This document shows, one piece after another, positions 24,132 to 32,700 of a DNA stretch of 64,000 bases. Location: contig JAKVAQ010000003.1 in the NCBI GenBank assembly GCA_022447665.1, positions 1 to 64,000 on the forward strand. The letters are read 5' to 3'. The DNA comes from Crocinitomicaceae bacterium. Lineage in GTDB: Bacteria; Bacteroidota; Bacteroidia; Flavobacteriales_D; Crocinitomicaceae. A program made the translations under genes and the position numbers. Within the stretch, counting starts at the first letter, position 1. Each line of letters opens with the position of its first letter. Under the pieces are notes generated by a model. That model ran no database searches, was not told the origin of the DNA, and worked only from the letters and a program-made list of their open reading frames with translations.

Positions 24132-26249
24132 TTAATCAATCAATGAAAGTCCAATTCGCTTACGATCTACCTCAACACTCACCACCTTGCATTCTACATG
24201 TTCATCAATAGAAATGAAGTCTGCCGGGTTTTGCACATACTCTTTCGATAGTTTGGTTTTATGAATCAATCCATTCTCTTTAATCCCTATATTCACAAAG
24301 GCTCCAAAGTCAGTAACGTTGGTCACAATTCCCGTAACTTTCATGCCTGTTTTTAAATCTTCAATGGTTTTTAAGCCAGCTGCAAATTCCAATATCTTCG
24401 CTTTTTTTCTTGGGTCTAATCCTGGCTTTCTGAGTTCTTTAAAAATATCTTCTCGCGTGAACTCTCCAACTGAATCTTCTTTACCTGCAAGCTTCTCCAA
24501 TTGATCAATCAATTCGTCATTCTTAATCACGTCAACAACCTTGTGACCAAGTTTCTTTGCGAGTCCTTCCACGTACGAGTAGTGCTCTGGATGAACAGCG
24601 GTATTATCTAAAGGATTTTCACTTTCTCTCACTCTTAAGAATCCAGCAGATTGTTCAAAAGCACTTGCGCCTAAACGATCTACCTTTTTTAGTTCGGCTC
24701 TTGAAGAAAATGCCCCGTTTTTTTGACGGTAGTCCACAATATTCTCAGCTAACTTGGGACCTAATCCGGCAACGTAATTCAATAAATATTTGCTCGCGGT
24801 ATTTAGATTAACACCGACCTTGTTAACCGAATTCACCACTACTCTGTCTAGGGCATCTTGCAACTTATTTTGATTTACATCATGCTGGTACTGTCCCACT
24901 CCCAGAGACTTTGGATCAATTTTCACCAACTCAGCCATAGGATCCATTAATCTTCTTCCTATTGATACAGCTCCTCTAACGGTCACATCATATTGCCCAA
25001 ATTCTTCACGCGCAATTTTTGAAGCAGAGTAAATCGAAGCTCCATCCTCACGCACTACAAACACCTCAACATCCCTCGAAAAACGCATGTGCTTAATCAT
25101 GTTCTCTGTTTCCCTACTTGCTGTTCCATCTCCTATGGCAATGACATCAATGTTATAAGATTCAACCAACTGATAAATCTTAGACTTGGCCTCCGACATC
25201 TTCTTTTGAGGAGAATGTGGATAAATATTTTCGTTATGCTTTAAATCTCCTTCTTCGTTCAAGCAAACCAGTTTACAACCAGATTTAAAACCCGGATCTA
25301 AGGCTAAAACACGCTTCGAACCAATCGGCGCAGCCATGAGCAAGTTCTTCAAATTCTTTGCAAAATTCTGTATGGACTTATCATCCGCTAATTCTTTAAA
25401 ATGATTTTTAGTTTCTGTTTGCAATGTTGGTTGCAGTAACCGCTTGTAGGCATCTTTTAAACACTTCTGCAATAGGTCTGCCGCCTCGTTATTCTTCTTT
25501 ACAAAAAAACGATTTAGCCAATTCAATACATAATCAGTATTGGGCTCAATTTTGTATTTGATAATACCTTCATCTGCCGCTCTCAAAATGGCCAGCATTC
25601 GATACGAAGGAACATTCGAAAGACGTTGCGTTAAAGAAAAATAGTCTTTGTATTTCTCTCCTTCGCTTTCTTTTCCTTTTACCAATTTTGTTGTGATGAC
25701 ACCATGCTCAAAAAATGATTGACGTAGTTTATCCCTGACAATTTCATTTTCACTCACCCATTCCGCAACAATGTAACAAGCACCTTCTAAAGCTTCATCC
25801 GGTTCAGGATAATCTTGTTTTAAAAAACGTTCCGCCCAGTATTCAGGATCACCTTCTTGCTGCTTCATGATCATTCCAGCTAGGGCTCCTAGTCCTGCTT
25901 TTAAAGCCTTTTCAGCTTTTGATTGACGCTTGGTTTTGAAAGGGTGATAAATATCTTCCAGTTTGTTCGGATCAAAGCAATCTTCAATCTTCTCCTCTAA
26001 CTGAGTAGTTAATTGTCCTTTCTCAGAAATAGCCGATTTTATAAATTCTTTTCGCTTTAATAATTCATCATAACGTTGCATCAAAACTTGAATCGCATCA
26101 ATTTTCTCCTCATCTAAATTCCCTGTTCTATCCTTTCTATACCTAGCAATAAAGGGAGTTGTTGCTCCTTCATTAAATAAGGCGATCACGTTATTTACGC
26201 GTTTACCTTCAATACTTGTTTGACGTGCGATATATTCGGATTGTGTCAT
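24132..26249 (-). CDS. tex: Tex-family RNA-binding transcription accessory protein
   Basis: About 705 residues, the normal length of Tex. Features: N-terminal helical region with NNVIALFNEGATTPFIARYRKDRTG, the YqgF/RNase H-like domain (VLALDPGFKSGCKLV), a helix-hairpin-helix pair (LNTASKYLLNYVAGLGPKLAENIVDYR) and a C-terminal S1 RNA-binding domain (GMKVTGIVTNVTDFGAFVNIG). Tex binds RNA and the transcription machinery and is the bacterial relative of Spt6. I use ATG 26249; a TTG six codons upstream lies within the promoter region. Confidence 0.95.
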   Translation of the reverse strand: MTQSEYIARQTSIEGKRVNNVIALFNEGATTPFIARYRKDRTGNLDEEKIDAIQVLMQRYDELLKRKEFIKSAISEKGQLTTQLEEKIEDCFDPNKLEDIYHPFKTKRQSKAEKALKAGLGALAGMIMKQQEGDPEYWAERFLKQDYPEPDEALEGACYIVAEWVSENEIVRDKLRQSFFEHGVITTKLVKGKESEGEKYKDYFSLTQRLSNVPSYRMLAILRAADEGIIKYKIEPNTDYVLNWLNRFFVKKNNEAADLLQKCLKDAYKRLLQPTLQTETKNHFKELADDKSIQNFAKNLKNLLMAAPIGSKRVLALDPGFKSGCKLVCLNEEGDLKHNENIYPHSPQKKMSEAKSKIYQLVESYNIDVIAIGDGTASRETENMIKHMRFSRDVEVFVVREDGASIYSASKIAREEFGQYDVTVRGAVSIGRRLMDPMAELVKIDPKSLGVGQYQHDVNQNKLQDALDRVVVNSVNKVGVNLNTASKYLLNYVAGLGPKLAENIVDYRQKNGAFSSRAELKKVDRLGASAFEQSAGFLRVRESENPLDNTAVHPEHYSYVEGLAKKLGHKVVDVIKNDELIDQLEKLAGKEDSVGEFTREDIFKELRKPGLDPRKKAKILEFAAGLKTIEDLKTGMKVTGIVTNVTDFGAFVNIGIKENGLIHKTKLSKEYVQNPADFISIDEHVECKVVSVEVDRKRIGLSLID

Positions 26250-26264
26250 TAAATGAATTTCCGG

Positions 26265-26290
26265 CAAAAGTAAGAAATTGTCTACTTTTG
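26265..26290. promoter_or_regulatory. Mirror-image divergent -7 boxes
   Basis: TACTTTTG occurs on the minus strand (26272-26265) facing tex and on the plus strand (26283-26290) facing the outer-membrane/caspase operon, 10 bases apart. Both match TAnnTTTG. A TTTC at 26258-26261 serves as the plus -33 element with a 21-base spacer. Confidence 0.5.
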
Positions 26291-26313
26291 TCCCTACATG
26301 AATATCATGAAGT

Positions 26314-27012
26314 ATGAGGCTACATCACTTCTTTTTTTCAGTCTTTTGTTTTTTGAGTTTTTACTCTCTGTCTCAAGACATCCTGGATTCCGCAGAATAC
26401 CGAAGAACGTACAATAGCAAATGGCAAGCCTTTCAACCAAAACTGGGATATATTGTTCCTAAAAAACTGGAGTTTCAAAATTTTATGACTCCTGAAAATA
26501 GCACTGGTCTATTAAGTGCAGGAATTAGAATAGGAGGACCGAACAATTATGCAGAAGATGGAGCAGCATTGGGATTTGAATATTATATACCTTCTACCTG
26601 GAGTGATTTAAATGACAACCAGTATAAACTTCAAGGTTTTCGCTTTGAACTACCAATTATCCCGATAGCAGGTAACACGCTTGCTGCACTTAAGCAATTT
26701 AAATATTTTCAGTACGCCTTACCGATCAATATTTACTATGGTATTGGAAGCATGTACTTAAAAGATGACCAGTTAAAATACAAGAATTTCTTCTTCGACC
26801 TTAGCGCTTCTTTCTATCCAAGAATTGTATTATTTGACCGTTTAATGATCAGCTCAATTTTTGATTTCTCTTGGGATATTACCGGAAGAAAATGGAAACC
26901 CAAACAAGACGAAGGTGATTTTGATTTAGGTTTTAAAAGAACGGGATATTCATATCACCTTTCGGTTGCTTGGATATTTTTAAATAAATCTGGATACGTT
27001 AGAATCTATTAA
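26314..27012 (+). CDS. Outer-membrane-type protein upstream of the caspase-like gene
   Basis: 232 residues with a signal peptide (MRLHHFFFSVFCFLSFYSLSQ) and alternating strands ending in SVAWIFLNKSGYVRIY, suggesting a small barrel or lipid-facing beta protein (GIRIGGPNNYAEDGAALGFEYY, GIGSMYLKDD, LSASFYPRIVL). No known family recognised. It is one base from the caspase-like gene and shares its promoter, so the two products probably act together at the outer membrane or periplasm. Confidence 0.65.
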   Translation: MRLHHFFFSVFCFLSFYSLSQDILDSAEYRRTYNSKWQAFQPKLGYIVPKKLEFQNFMTPENSTGLLSAGIRIGGPNNYAEDGAALGFEYYIPSTWSDLNDNQYKLQGFRFELPIIPIAGNTLAALKQFKYFQYALPINIYYGIGSMYLKDDQLKYKNFFFDLSASFYPRIVLFDRLMISSIFDFSWDITGRKWKPKQDEGDFDLGFKRTGYSYHLSVAWIFLNKSGYVRIY

Positions 27013-27013
27013 T

Positions 27014-29746
27014 ATGAAAACATTAATTCTGTATATCATATCGTTTCTTTTCTTGTCCTGGAATATTTGTTTAGGCCAAGTAAAATTAATTCTTCCTCAT
27101 TCGGCATACCAAGCACCAACTCACTGCATTATAGGTGAAGAGGAGGTAGTAACTTTTCAGTTGGATTATGCATCTTCTTACTGTAAATTCGATTTGGCCA
27201 CTGGAGAACTTATTACTTCAGGAGCTTCTAAAGAATACCCTTCAGTGGTTGAAAAAAACGTATTCAATAAAACATATCCTGAAATTTATGATGATGAGGC
27301 GTCTATGTTTTCTTCCGCTCCAGAGGAAGTATCTTACATGAACATCTCATGGAAAGACAGAGATAACGAAATAAAAATATTTAAAAAAGAGGGGAAAATA
27401 ACCTCAGATGATTCAGAGCAAAAACTCGACAGTAAAATTGTTCATTTTTGTGATGAAAACTTCGATAATATTCGTTACCTATCTGTTAGTCCAGACCAAC
27501 AATACATAGGTATCTCCGTTGGTCTTCTTGTGTATGTTTTTAAATGTGCGGACGGGGCTAAAATTTGGGAATCAGAAAAAATAAAATCCTTTAAAAAGGC
27601 ACCAGAATTTCGTTTGCTTGATGATGACATCATTGTTTTACCTGAACACCCGGAGACTAAGCAGGCATTTCAAGCGACCTGGTTTGATTATTCAGAAAAT
27701 AAAGTAAATACTTCTTCGGCATCTATAACAAATAGTATGTTCGTAGGAGAATATCAAGCACTTCACTATTTTACTTTTGCTACTGGAGACCCTGCTTCTG
27801 GAGATATTGAAACAACCCAATACATTAATTTAAAAAATGGGGAGTTCAGCGAGCCTAAAAAATCTACTTATCGTGAAAGATATCTAATAGGATATCATGT
27901 GCTAAATGAGGTGCTGCCAAATGAAATCAGCAAAGAAGCTTTTGAAAGGTTTGACGAAAATTATACGCAGTATACCAGCATGTGGAATTACTTCGATTTA
28001 TATTATTCTTTTCTCGGCAATTTAAGAGAGTATGACCAATGGCTTTATGAAGAATACGAAAGACAAGGAATTGAAGACGATGAAATAGTAAAAACTAAGC
28101 TAACCCCTATGACATTGCCTCCACGTTTTTTTACTGAAAACGACTTCAAGCTATCCTATAGTGAAGACAATTACTATGAATCAGAGGACGTAGATCTATA
28201 TCGTAAAACAGAGATGATTTATGTTTATTACGGAAAAGCTACTTTAAAAACTTATCGAGATCTTTTATTTGCGGACGATAATTTTACGAAAGGAAAAGAA
28301 ATAGTTTTTTGGAACTCAGAGAAACCACCTCATGAAGCCAAAGTAAAACTGGTAGTAACCTCAAACGGAACTCCGATTTTTTTAACGCACGATAATTACT
28401 TTTTCTCTACCAAAGACGTAAAAGACTTTCTAGCCTTTTCTGTTGATGGGAAACGATTTAGCTTTGAACAGTTTGATCTTGTTTATAATCGACCAGACAT
28501 AATTCTTGATAGACTTGGTTATGCAGACCAAGCATTGATTGATGCCTACAGAGCTGCTTATCTCAAACGAATTGAAAAAATGGGATTTACGGAGGAAATG
28601 TTAAAACCTACGTTTAATATACCAACATGTGAAGTACTCAATTTAGCTGAAATCCCGAAAACAGTTTCTGATAAGGAACTTGCCTTAAATATATCAGGCC
28701 ATGATGCTCAAGAAAACTTAAAATATCTAAGAATTTGGAATAACAATGTTCCTGTTTTCGGAAGAGACGGTATAAGACTTAAGAATGAAAAATCCTTTTC
28801 AAAAGAAATAAACATACCGCTTCAAAAAGGAAAGAACAATATAGAACTAGCCGTCATGAATGCTGTTGGTGCTGAAAGCTATAAAGTCAAATTCTCGGTC
28901 AACTGTTCTGAAGGTAAAGAAAAACCCGATTTATACTTTGTCTCTATTGGTACGAGTAAATATGAGGATTCAAAATATGATCTGAACTATGCTGCCAAGG
29001 ATGCTAAAGATGTTTACGACTTATTTTCTCGAGAAAATTCGATTTATGGAAGCACAAAGGGATTGTTGCTGAGAGACGAAGATGTCAAAAAAGACGTGAC
29101 TAATGAAATTGCGGAATTTCTCTCTGATGCTGAAATTGATGATCAAGTAATCCTTTTTATTGCTGGACATGGAGTTTTAGATCAAGATTTGAATTATGTA
29201 TTAGCAACCCATGATATGGATTTTAGAAATCCAGCAGAAAAAGGAATCCCTTATGAAAGGATTGAAGAAATTCTGGATAATCTTAAACCGCTGAAAAAAG
29301 TTCTACTTCTTGACGCCTGCCATGGTGGCGAAATAGATAAAGATGATGTTAGCTTAACGTTTGACAATAAAAGTAACGAAGACGATGGTGCCATAAAATT
29401 CAGGTCGGTTGGAAATTCTGTAAATAAAAAAATGGGACTTAATAGTGCTTTTGATCTTAGCAAGCAACTGTTTATTGATATGCGCAAAGGAACAGGAGCA
29501 ACTGTTATTTCATCTTCTGGCGGATTTGAGTTCGCAATTGAAGGTGATGAATGGAATAATGGTTTGTTCACTTATTGTTTGTTAAAAGGATTAAAGGACG
29601 AAAAAGCTGATATTGATAGGGATGGCAACATATTTCTATCCGAATTACAGGCTTACGTTATTAAAGAAGTATCAAGCTTATCGAATAACCAGCAAATACC
29701 TACATCAAGAAGAGCCAACGATTTAATGAATATTCGTATTTGGTAA
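27014..29746 (+). CDS. Exported caspase-like (C14 family) protease
   Basis: 910 residues. A signal peptide (MKTLILYIISFLFLSWNICLGQ) sends it to the periplasm. Residues about 30-430 are beta-rich with degenerate propeller-like repeats; about 550-635 form an Ig-like domain (LNISGHDAQENLKYLRIWNNNVPV); residues about 636-905 are a caspase fold beginning KPDLYFVSIGTSKYED. The catalytic dyad is intact: H719 in FIAGHG and C769 in LLDACHGG, with the usual spacing of about 50 residues. Such proteases cut after basic or acidic residues and are often activated by cleavage. The substrate is unknown; the neighbouring outer-membrane protein is the obvious candidate partner. Confidence 0.88.
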   Translation: MKTLILYIISFLFLSWNICLGQVKLILPHSAYQAPTHCIIGEEEVVTFQLDYASSYCKFDLATGELITSGASKEYPSVVEKNVFNKTYPEIYDDEASMFSSAPEEVSYMNISWKDRDNEIKIFKKEGKITSDDSEQKLDSKIVHFCDENFDNIRYLSVSPDQQYIGISVGLLVYVFKCADGAKIWESEKIKSFKKAPEFRLLDDDIIVLPEHPETKQAFQATWFDYSENKVNTSSASITNSMFVGEYQALHYFTFATGDPASGDIETTQYINLKNGEFSEPKKSTYRERYLIGYHVLNEVLPNEISKEAFERFDENYTQYTSMWNYFDLYYSFLGNLREYDQWLYEEYERQGIEDDEIVKTKLTPMTLPPRFFTENDFKLSYSEDNYYESEDVDLYRKTEMIYVYYGKATLKTYRDLLFADDNFTKGKEIVFWNSEKPPHEAKVKLVVTSNGTPIFLTHDNYFFSTKDVKDFLAFSVDGKRFSFEQFDLVYNRPDIILDRLGYADQALIDAYRAAYLKRIEKMGFTEEMLKPTFNIPTCEVLNLAEIPKTVSDKELALNISGHDAQENLKYLRIWNNNVPVFGRDGIRLKNEKSFSKEINIPLQKGKNNIELAVMNAVGAESYKVKFSVNCSEGKEKPDLYFVSIGTSKYEDSKYDLNYAAKDAKDVYDLFSRENSIYGSTKGLLLRDEDVKKDVTNEIAEFLSDAEIDDQVILFIAGHGVLDQDLNYVLATHDMDFRNPAEKGIPYERIEEILDNLKPLKKVLLLDACHGGEIDKDDVSLTFDNKSNEDDGAIKFRSVGNSVNKKMGLNSAFDLSKQLFIDMRKGTGATVISSSGGFEFAIEGDEWNNGLFTYCLLKGLKDEKADIDRDGNIFLSELQAYVIKEVSSLSNNQQIPTSRRANDLMNIRIW

Positions 29747-29757
29747 AACCCTAAGTT

Positions 29758-30828
29758 ATGTCAGAAGCCTTGAAAGATTTAAAAGTTGTTGAGCTCGCTA
29801 CAGTTTTAGCGGGCCCCTCGGTAGGATTGTTTTTTTCAGAACAAGGCAGTGAGGTAATTAAGATTGAGCATCCTACGAGAGGTGATGTAACACGTTCATG
29901 GAAATTAGGAACAGAGGACGCAGGCGCTAATGTTTCAGCTTATTTCTCTTCTGTGAATTACAAGAAGATTTACGAAAAAGCTGATTTGAAAACTGAAGAA
30001 GGCATTCAGAAGATATATGATTTATTGAATGATGCGGATGTTCTCTTGACCAATTTTAAAAAAGGGGGTGATGTAAAGTTTGGACTAGATTATGCCACTT
30101 TGAAAACAAAGTTTCCTCAGTTAATATTGGGAGAGATTAATGGGTTTGGAGAAGATTCTGATCGTGTTGCTTATGATTTGATTCTTCAGGCGGAATCTGG
30201 ATTTATGTCAATGAATGGACAACCAGATTCTATTCCAACTAAAATGCCTGTGGCCTTAATAGATGTGTTGGCCGGACATCAGTTGAAAGAAGGATTGCTA
30301 GTCGCATTATTGAACCGAGGAAAATCAGGAAAAGGCTGTAAAGTATCCGTTTCGCTATATGATTCTGCTTTGGCTTCTCTGGTGAACCAGGCCAGTAATT
30401 ATCTAATGGCTGATCATATACCTCAGCGAATGGGAAGTAATCATCCTAATATTGCACCATACGGAGAACTATTCAAAACCAAAGATGGGAAAGACATCAC
30501 CTTCGCCATTGGAAGTGATAAACAATTTCAGAGCCTTTGTACCATTTTAGGAAATGAGGATTTAGCTGTAGATTCTAGGTTCTCAAACAATCTAGTAAGA
30601 GTAAAGAATAGAGTTGAGTTGAAAAACGAAATTGCTTTGATGACCGCTAATTTTGATAGCGCCATTATGCTTAGTGCCTGTCTTGAAAAATTCGTGCCAG
30701 CTGCGCAAATCAAGAATCTAGAAGAAGTGTTCAAAGCTAAAGAAGCACAAGACGTTATTCTTAATGAAGAAATTGATGGGCTTGCAACAAAGCGTGTGAA
30801 AAGCGTGGTATATAAGATTACTCAATAA
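29758..30828 (+). CDS. CaiB/BaiF (family III) CoA-transferase
   Basis: 356 residues. The N-terminal LKVVELATVLAGPSVGLFFSEQGSEVIKIEHPTRGD region and the later VNYKK, LLTNFKKG and YDLILQAESGFMSMNG segments are diagnostic of family III CoA-transferases; the Asp of the last motif (about residue 141) is the expected nucleophile that forms an acyl anhydride. These enzymes exchange CoA between carboxylic acids, e.g. carnitine, formate or 2-methylacyl substrates. It is at the short end of the family. It lies 11 bases after the caspase-like gene; the functional link is unclear. A repeat-like element begins right after its stop. Confidence 0.88.
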   Translation: MSEALKDLKVVELATVLAGPSVGLFFSEQGSEVIKIEHPTRGDVTRSWKLGTEDAGANVSAYFSSVNYKKIYEKADLKTEEGIQKIYDLLNDADVLLTNFKKGGDVKFGLDYATLKTKFPQLILGEINGFGEDSDRVAYDLILQAESGFMSMNGQPDSIPTKMPVALIDVLAGHQLKEGLLVALLNRGKSGKGCKVSVSLYDSALASLVNQASNYLMADHIPQRMGSNHPNIAPYGELFKTKDGKDITFAIGSDKQFQSLCTILGNEDLAVDSRFSNNLVRVKNRVELKNEIALMTANFDSAIMLSACLEKFVPAAQIKNLEEVFKAKEAQDVILNEEIDGLATKRVKSVVYKITQ

Positions 30829-30926
30829 GGCTTCTCGACTCTGGACCCTCCTAAGCAGACTCGAAGACCAGCATTCTGATTTAAAAAAGAAGAATTCTAG
30901 GTCACTGAGCCTGTCGAAGTGCCGGA
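30829..30926. repeat. Repeat-like intergenic element containing a TCGA-type palindromic module
   Basis: Between two genes of opposite orientation. The 26-base segment 30900-30925 (GGTCACTGAGCCTGTCGAAG...) is an imperfect palindrome (CACT / AGTG arms) of a kind that recurs in intergenic DNA of many bacteria; a second module, 30830-30878, has TTCTCGACT and ACTCGAAGACC in inverted arrangement. Only one copy is present in this window, so the repeat status rests on resemblance. Confidence 0.4.
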
Positions 30927-31277
30927 TCAATAGAAAAACACCAAAACGCCTACAACCACCGCGCCCATGGCGGCCACTAAAACTGATGCCGCCATAATAT
31001 CTTTTACCTTTCCAATAACGGGATCCCTTTCAGGGTGAAGTTTATCAATCAACTTTTCCAACGCCGTATTAATAAGTTCAAGGCTGATAACAATCACTAT
31101 AGTAAGAATTAACACCACCAATTTCATTGGAGATAGTCCAACAATAATTCCTGCAGTAATAACACATATCGCTGCAATTAAGTGAATAATTAAGTGCGGT
31201 TCTGATCCAAAAACAGATAGCCCTCTAAAGGCGTGGCTAAAGCTTTTAATTCTATTTTTTAGTGACCATTTGGACAT
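30927..31277 (-). CDS. dgkA: Diacylglycerol kinase family protein
   Basis: 116 residues, the size of the small integral-membrane DgkA. N-terminal amphipathic helix (RIKSFSHAFRGLSVFGSE, with the catalytic-type Glu in SEPHLIIHLIAA), three transmembrane helices, and the family signature ELINTALEKLIDKLHPERDPVIGKVKDIMAASVL. Members phosphorylate diacylglycerol or undecaprenol using ATP, recycling lipid carriers. The upstream TATCTTTG box lies only 4 bases from the ATG, so the mRNA may be leaderless. Confidence 0.92.
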   Translation of the reverse strand: MSKWSLKNRIKSFSHAFRGLSVFGSEPHLIIHLIAAICVITAGIIVGLSPMKLVVLILTIVIVISLELINTALEKLIDKLHPERDPVIGKVKDIMAASVLVAAMGAVVVGVLVFFY

Positions 31278-31281
31278 GTAT

Positions 31282-31289
31282 CAAAGATA
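31282..31289 (-). promoter_or_regulatory. -7 box abutting the dgkA start
   Basis: Minus strand TATCTTTG matches TAnnTTTG and ends 4 bases before the ATG (31277). A transcript would begin at or next to the start codon. Confidence 0.4.
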
Positions 31290-31415
31290 TATTAATCAAA
31301 GGGATGAAAAGTCACGCAAAAAAGAAAAATTCCTATTCCAATGAGAGCACAAAGAATAAATAAATTGATGCAATTATAGAATACCCTACTAAGAAACTTC
31401 TTTCCATCAAAAACT

Positions 31416-32147
31416 TCAAACACGACTTTGCTTCCTCCAAATTCTCAATAGCACAGGCGCCACCATCAACCCAATCAATCCACCAGCAATAGCCGTTGCT
31501 ATCAAGTCTCCAAAACTTTGAATACCACGTATGAGAACGATAAAAACCATGACACCACCGACCGTTGAATAGTATTTAAGTCTTTCCTTAAATTCTAACC
31601 AATTGAAGCGAAGATTAGTCGGTAATATCACGGCTAAAACAATAAATGCTGCCCCTAATAAGGTTGTCATCATTTGCCAAAAATCAGGAGTTGGAAAAGT
31701 CCTTCCTAAGAAATGCGTCTCTCCTTGCAAGTACGGAATGTACTGCACAAAATATCCATTCGTATGTGTAAATGCATCCACCAAAAAGTGAGAGAATATT
31801 CCTGCCAATGCTGAAAGGATAAAAACAAACCAGTGCGTTCTAACCCAAAGCCACCAGTTCATTCCTAAAAATGGTGCGTACTTCTCACGAACCATCTTCG
31901 GTAAATTCTGAATCAATCCATCCCGCACCAACCAATGAAAAAGCAAACAACAAATAAAAGTCAGAGGTAAATCGTAATAAAATGCTCCAGCAATGGTGTG
32001 GCCGTGCTCACGCTGCATGCGCATATGAATAAAGTATTCAAAATCAGGCGCCATGCTTCCCATGATTAAGCCTGAGGCCGAAACATAACGACTATTTAAT
32101 TTACAGAATGGTAATACGAAGGCTGGATGTGAAAATGTAAAAGGCAT
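31416..32147 (-). CDS. DUF4184 family membrane protein
   Basis: 243 residues with about six transmembrane segments. The N-terminus (MPFTFSHPAFVLPFCKL, GSMAPDFEYFIHMR) and HFLVDAFTHTNGYFV show the His/Asp-rich motifs of DUF4184, a family distantly resembling membrane-bound metal-dependent hydrolases (YdjM/LexA-regulated type). Conserved His and Asp residues face the same side and could bind a metal. Function unknown. It is separated from the upstream Coq4-like gene by a repeat-like element of about 65 bases. Confidence 0.82.
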   Translation of the reverse strand: MPFTFSHPAFVLPFCKLNSRYVSASGLIMGSMAPDFEYFIHMRMQREHGHTIAGAFYYDLPLTFICCLLFHWLVRDGLIQNLPKMVREKYAPFLGMNWWLWVRTHWFVFILSALAGIFSHFLVDAFTHTNGYFVQYIPYLQGETHFLGRTFPTPDFWQMMTTLLGAAFIVLAVILPTNLRFNWLEFKERLKYYSTVGGVMVFIVLIRGIQSFGDLIATAIAGGLIGLMVAPVLLRIWRKQSRV

Positions 32148-32172
32148 AATTATTTAAGTTTAATTATTAATT

Positions 32173-32239
32173 AGGGAATGTCCTCCCCCTATTCGCTACC
32201 TTTTCTGCGGCAGCTCTTTTCCCCCTCCAAAGGGGGAAT
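32173..32239. repeat. Repeat-like element overlapping the 3' end of the Coq4-like gene
   Basis: GGGAAT ends on both sides, a stable CCCCCT (32221-32226) / AGGGGG (32231-32236) hairpin and a GC-rich core distinguish this 67-base block from its AT-rich surroundings. It encodes the last 16 residues and the stop of the Coq4-like gene. The form resembles small dispersed elements seen in Bacteroidota intergenic regions; only one copy lies in this window. Confidence 0.4.
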
Positions 32240-32698
32240 AATTTTATAATTTTTTTGAATCTCTTCTAATAAAAGATGGAGCATGTTCTCCACCTTCAAA
32301 TCATATAATTTGGGCAGTTCCTTACCTCTTTTATAAAGTGATTTATAGTATTTGAAATAATCAGGGACAAGGACAGTTCCGACAATCATGGTTGAGAATA
32401 AATAAGGCGTCCGTTTTCCATTTCCAAACAATAGATATTGCATTCCAATCTCATCTTTCACCTCAATACCAATCTTTAAGAAAACGTGGTAGGCATCATG
32501 TCGCTCTAGCTTGGGCAAAATTTCAAATCCATTATTATTTAAAAACTTCGATAATTCATTTCCCCAAGTTCCTTTGGGCAGTGCCATGAGTTCTTTAATT
32601 CCTAAAGACCATGGTTTCCTTTTCTTCTTAAAGTACTTGGCATATGGTTTATCCGTCACGGTGAATAACCATAGGCATATTTTTTCGCGGATTTTCAT
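32189..32698 (-). CDS. Coq4-like protein
   Basis: 169 residues. It contains the exact metal-binding signature of Coq4, H-D-x-x-H-x11-E: H67, D68, H71 and E83 in ERHDAYHVFLK...DE, followed by a hydrophobic helix region (YLFSTMIVGTVLVPDYFKYY) like that of Coq4. In eukaryotes and alphaproteobacteria Coq4 acts in ubiquinone synthesis. Here menaquinone is expected (menE is at 41.0 kb), so another lipid-linked role is likely. The last 16 residues are encoded by a repeat-like element and probably do not belong to the ancestral protein. It starts 2 bases after the DUF4173 gene stop. Confidence 0.7.
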   Translation of the reverse strand: MKIREKICLWLFTVTDKPYAKYFKKKRKPWSLGIKELMALPKGTWGNELSKFLNNNGFEILPKLERHDAYHVFLKIGIEVKDEIGMQYLLFGNGKRTPYLFSTMIVGTVLVPDYFKYYKSLYKRGKELPKLYDLKVENMLHLLLEEIQKNYKIIPPLEGEKSCRRKGSE

Positions 32699-32700
32699 GA

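Noticed and set aside
27014-29746. Caspase-like gene as part of an anti-phage defence island
   Set aside because: The protein has a signal peptide, and there are no nucleases, CRISPR genes, gasdermin-like partner or other defence genes nearby.
29758-30828. CoA-transferase truncated by the downstream repeat-like element
   Set aside because: It is short for the family, but all core motifs are present and the C-terminal segment reads as a natural end; no remnant of further coding sequence follows.
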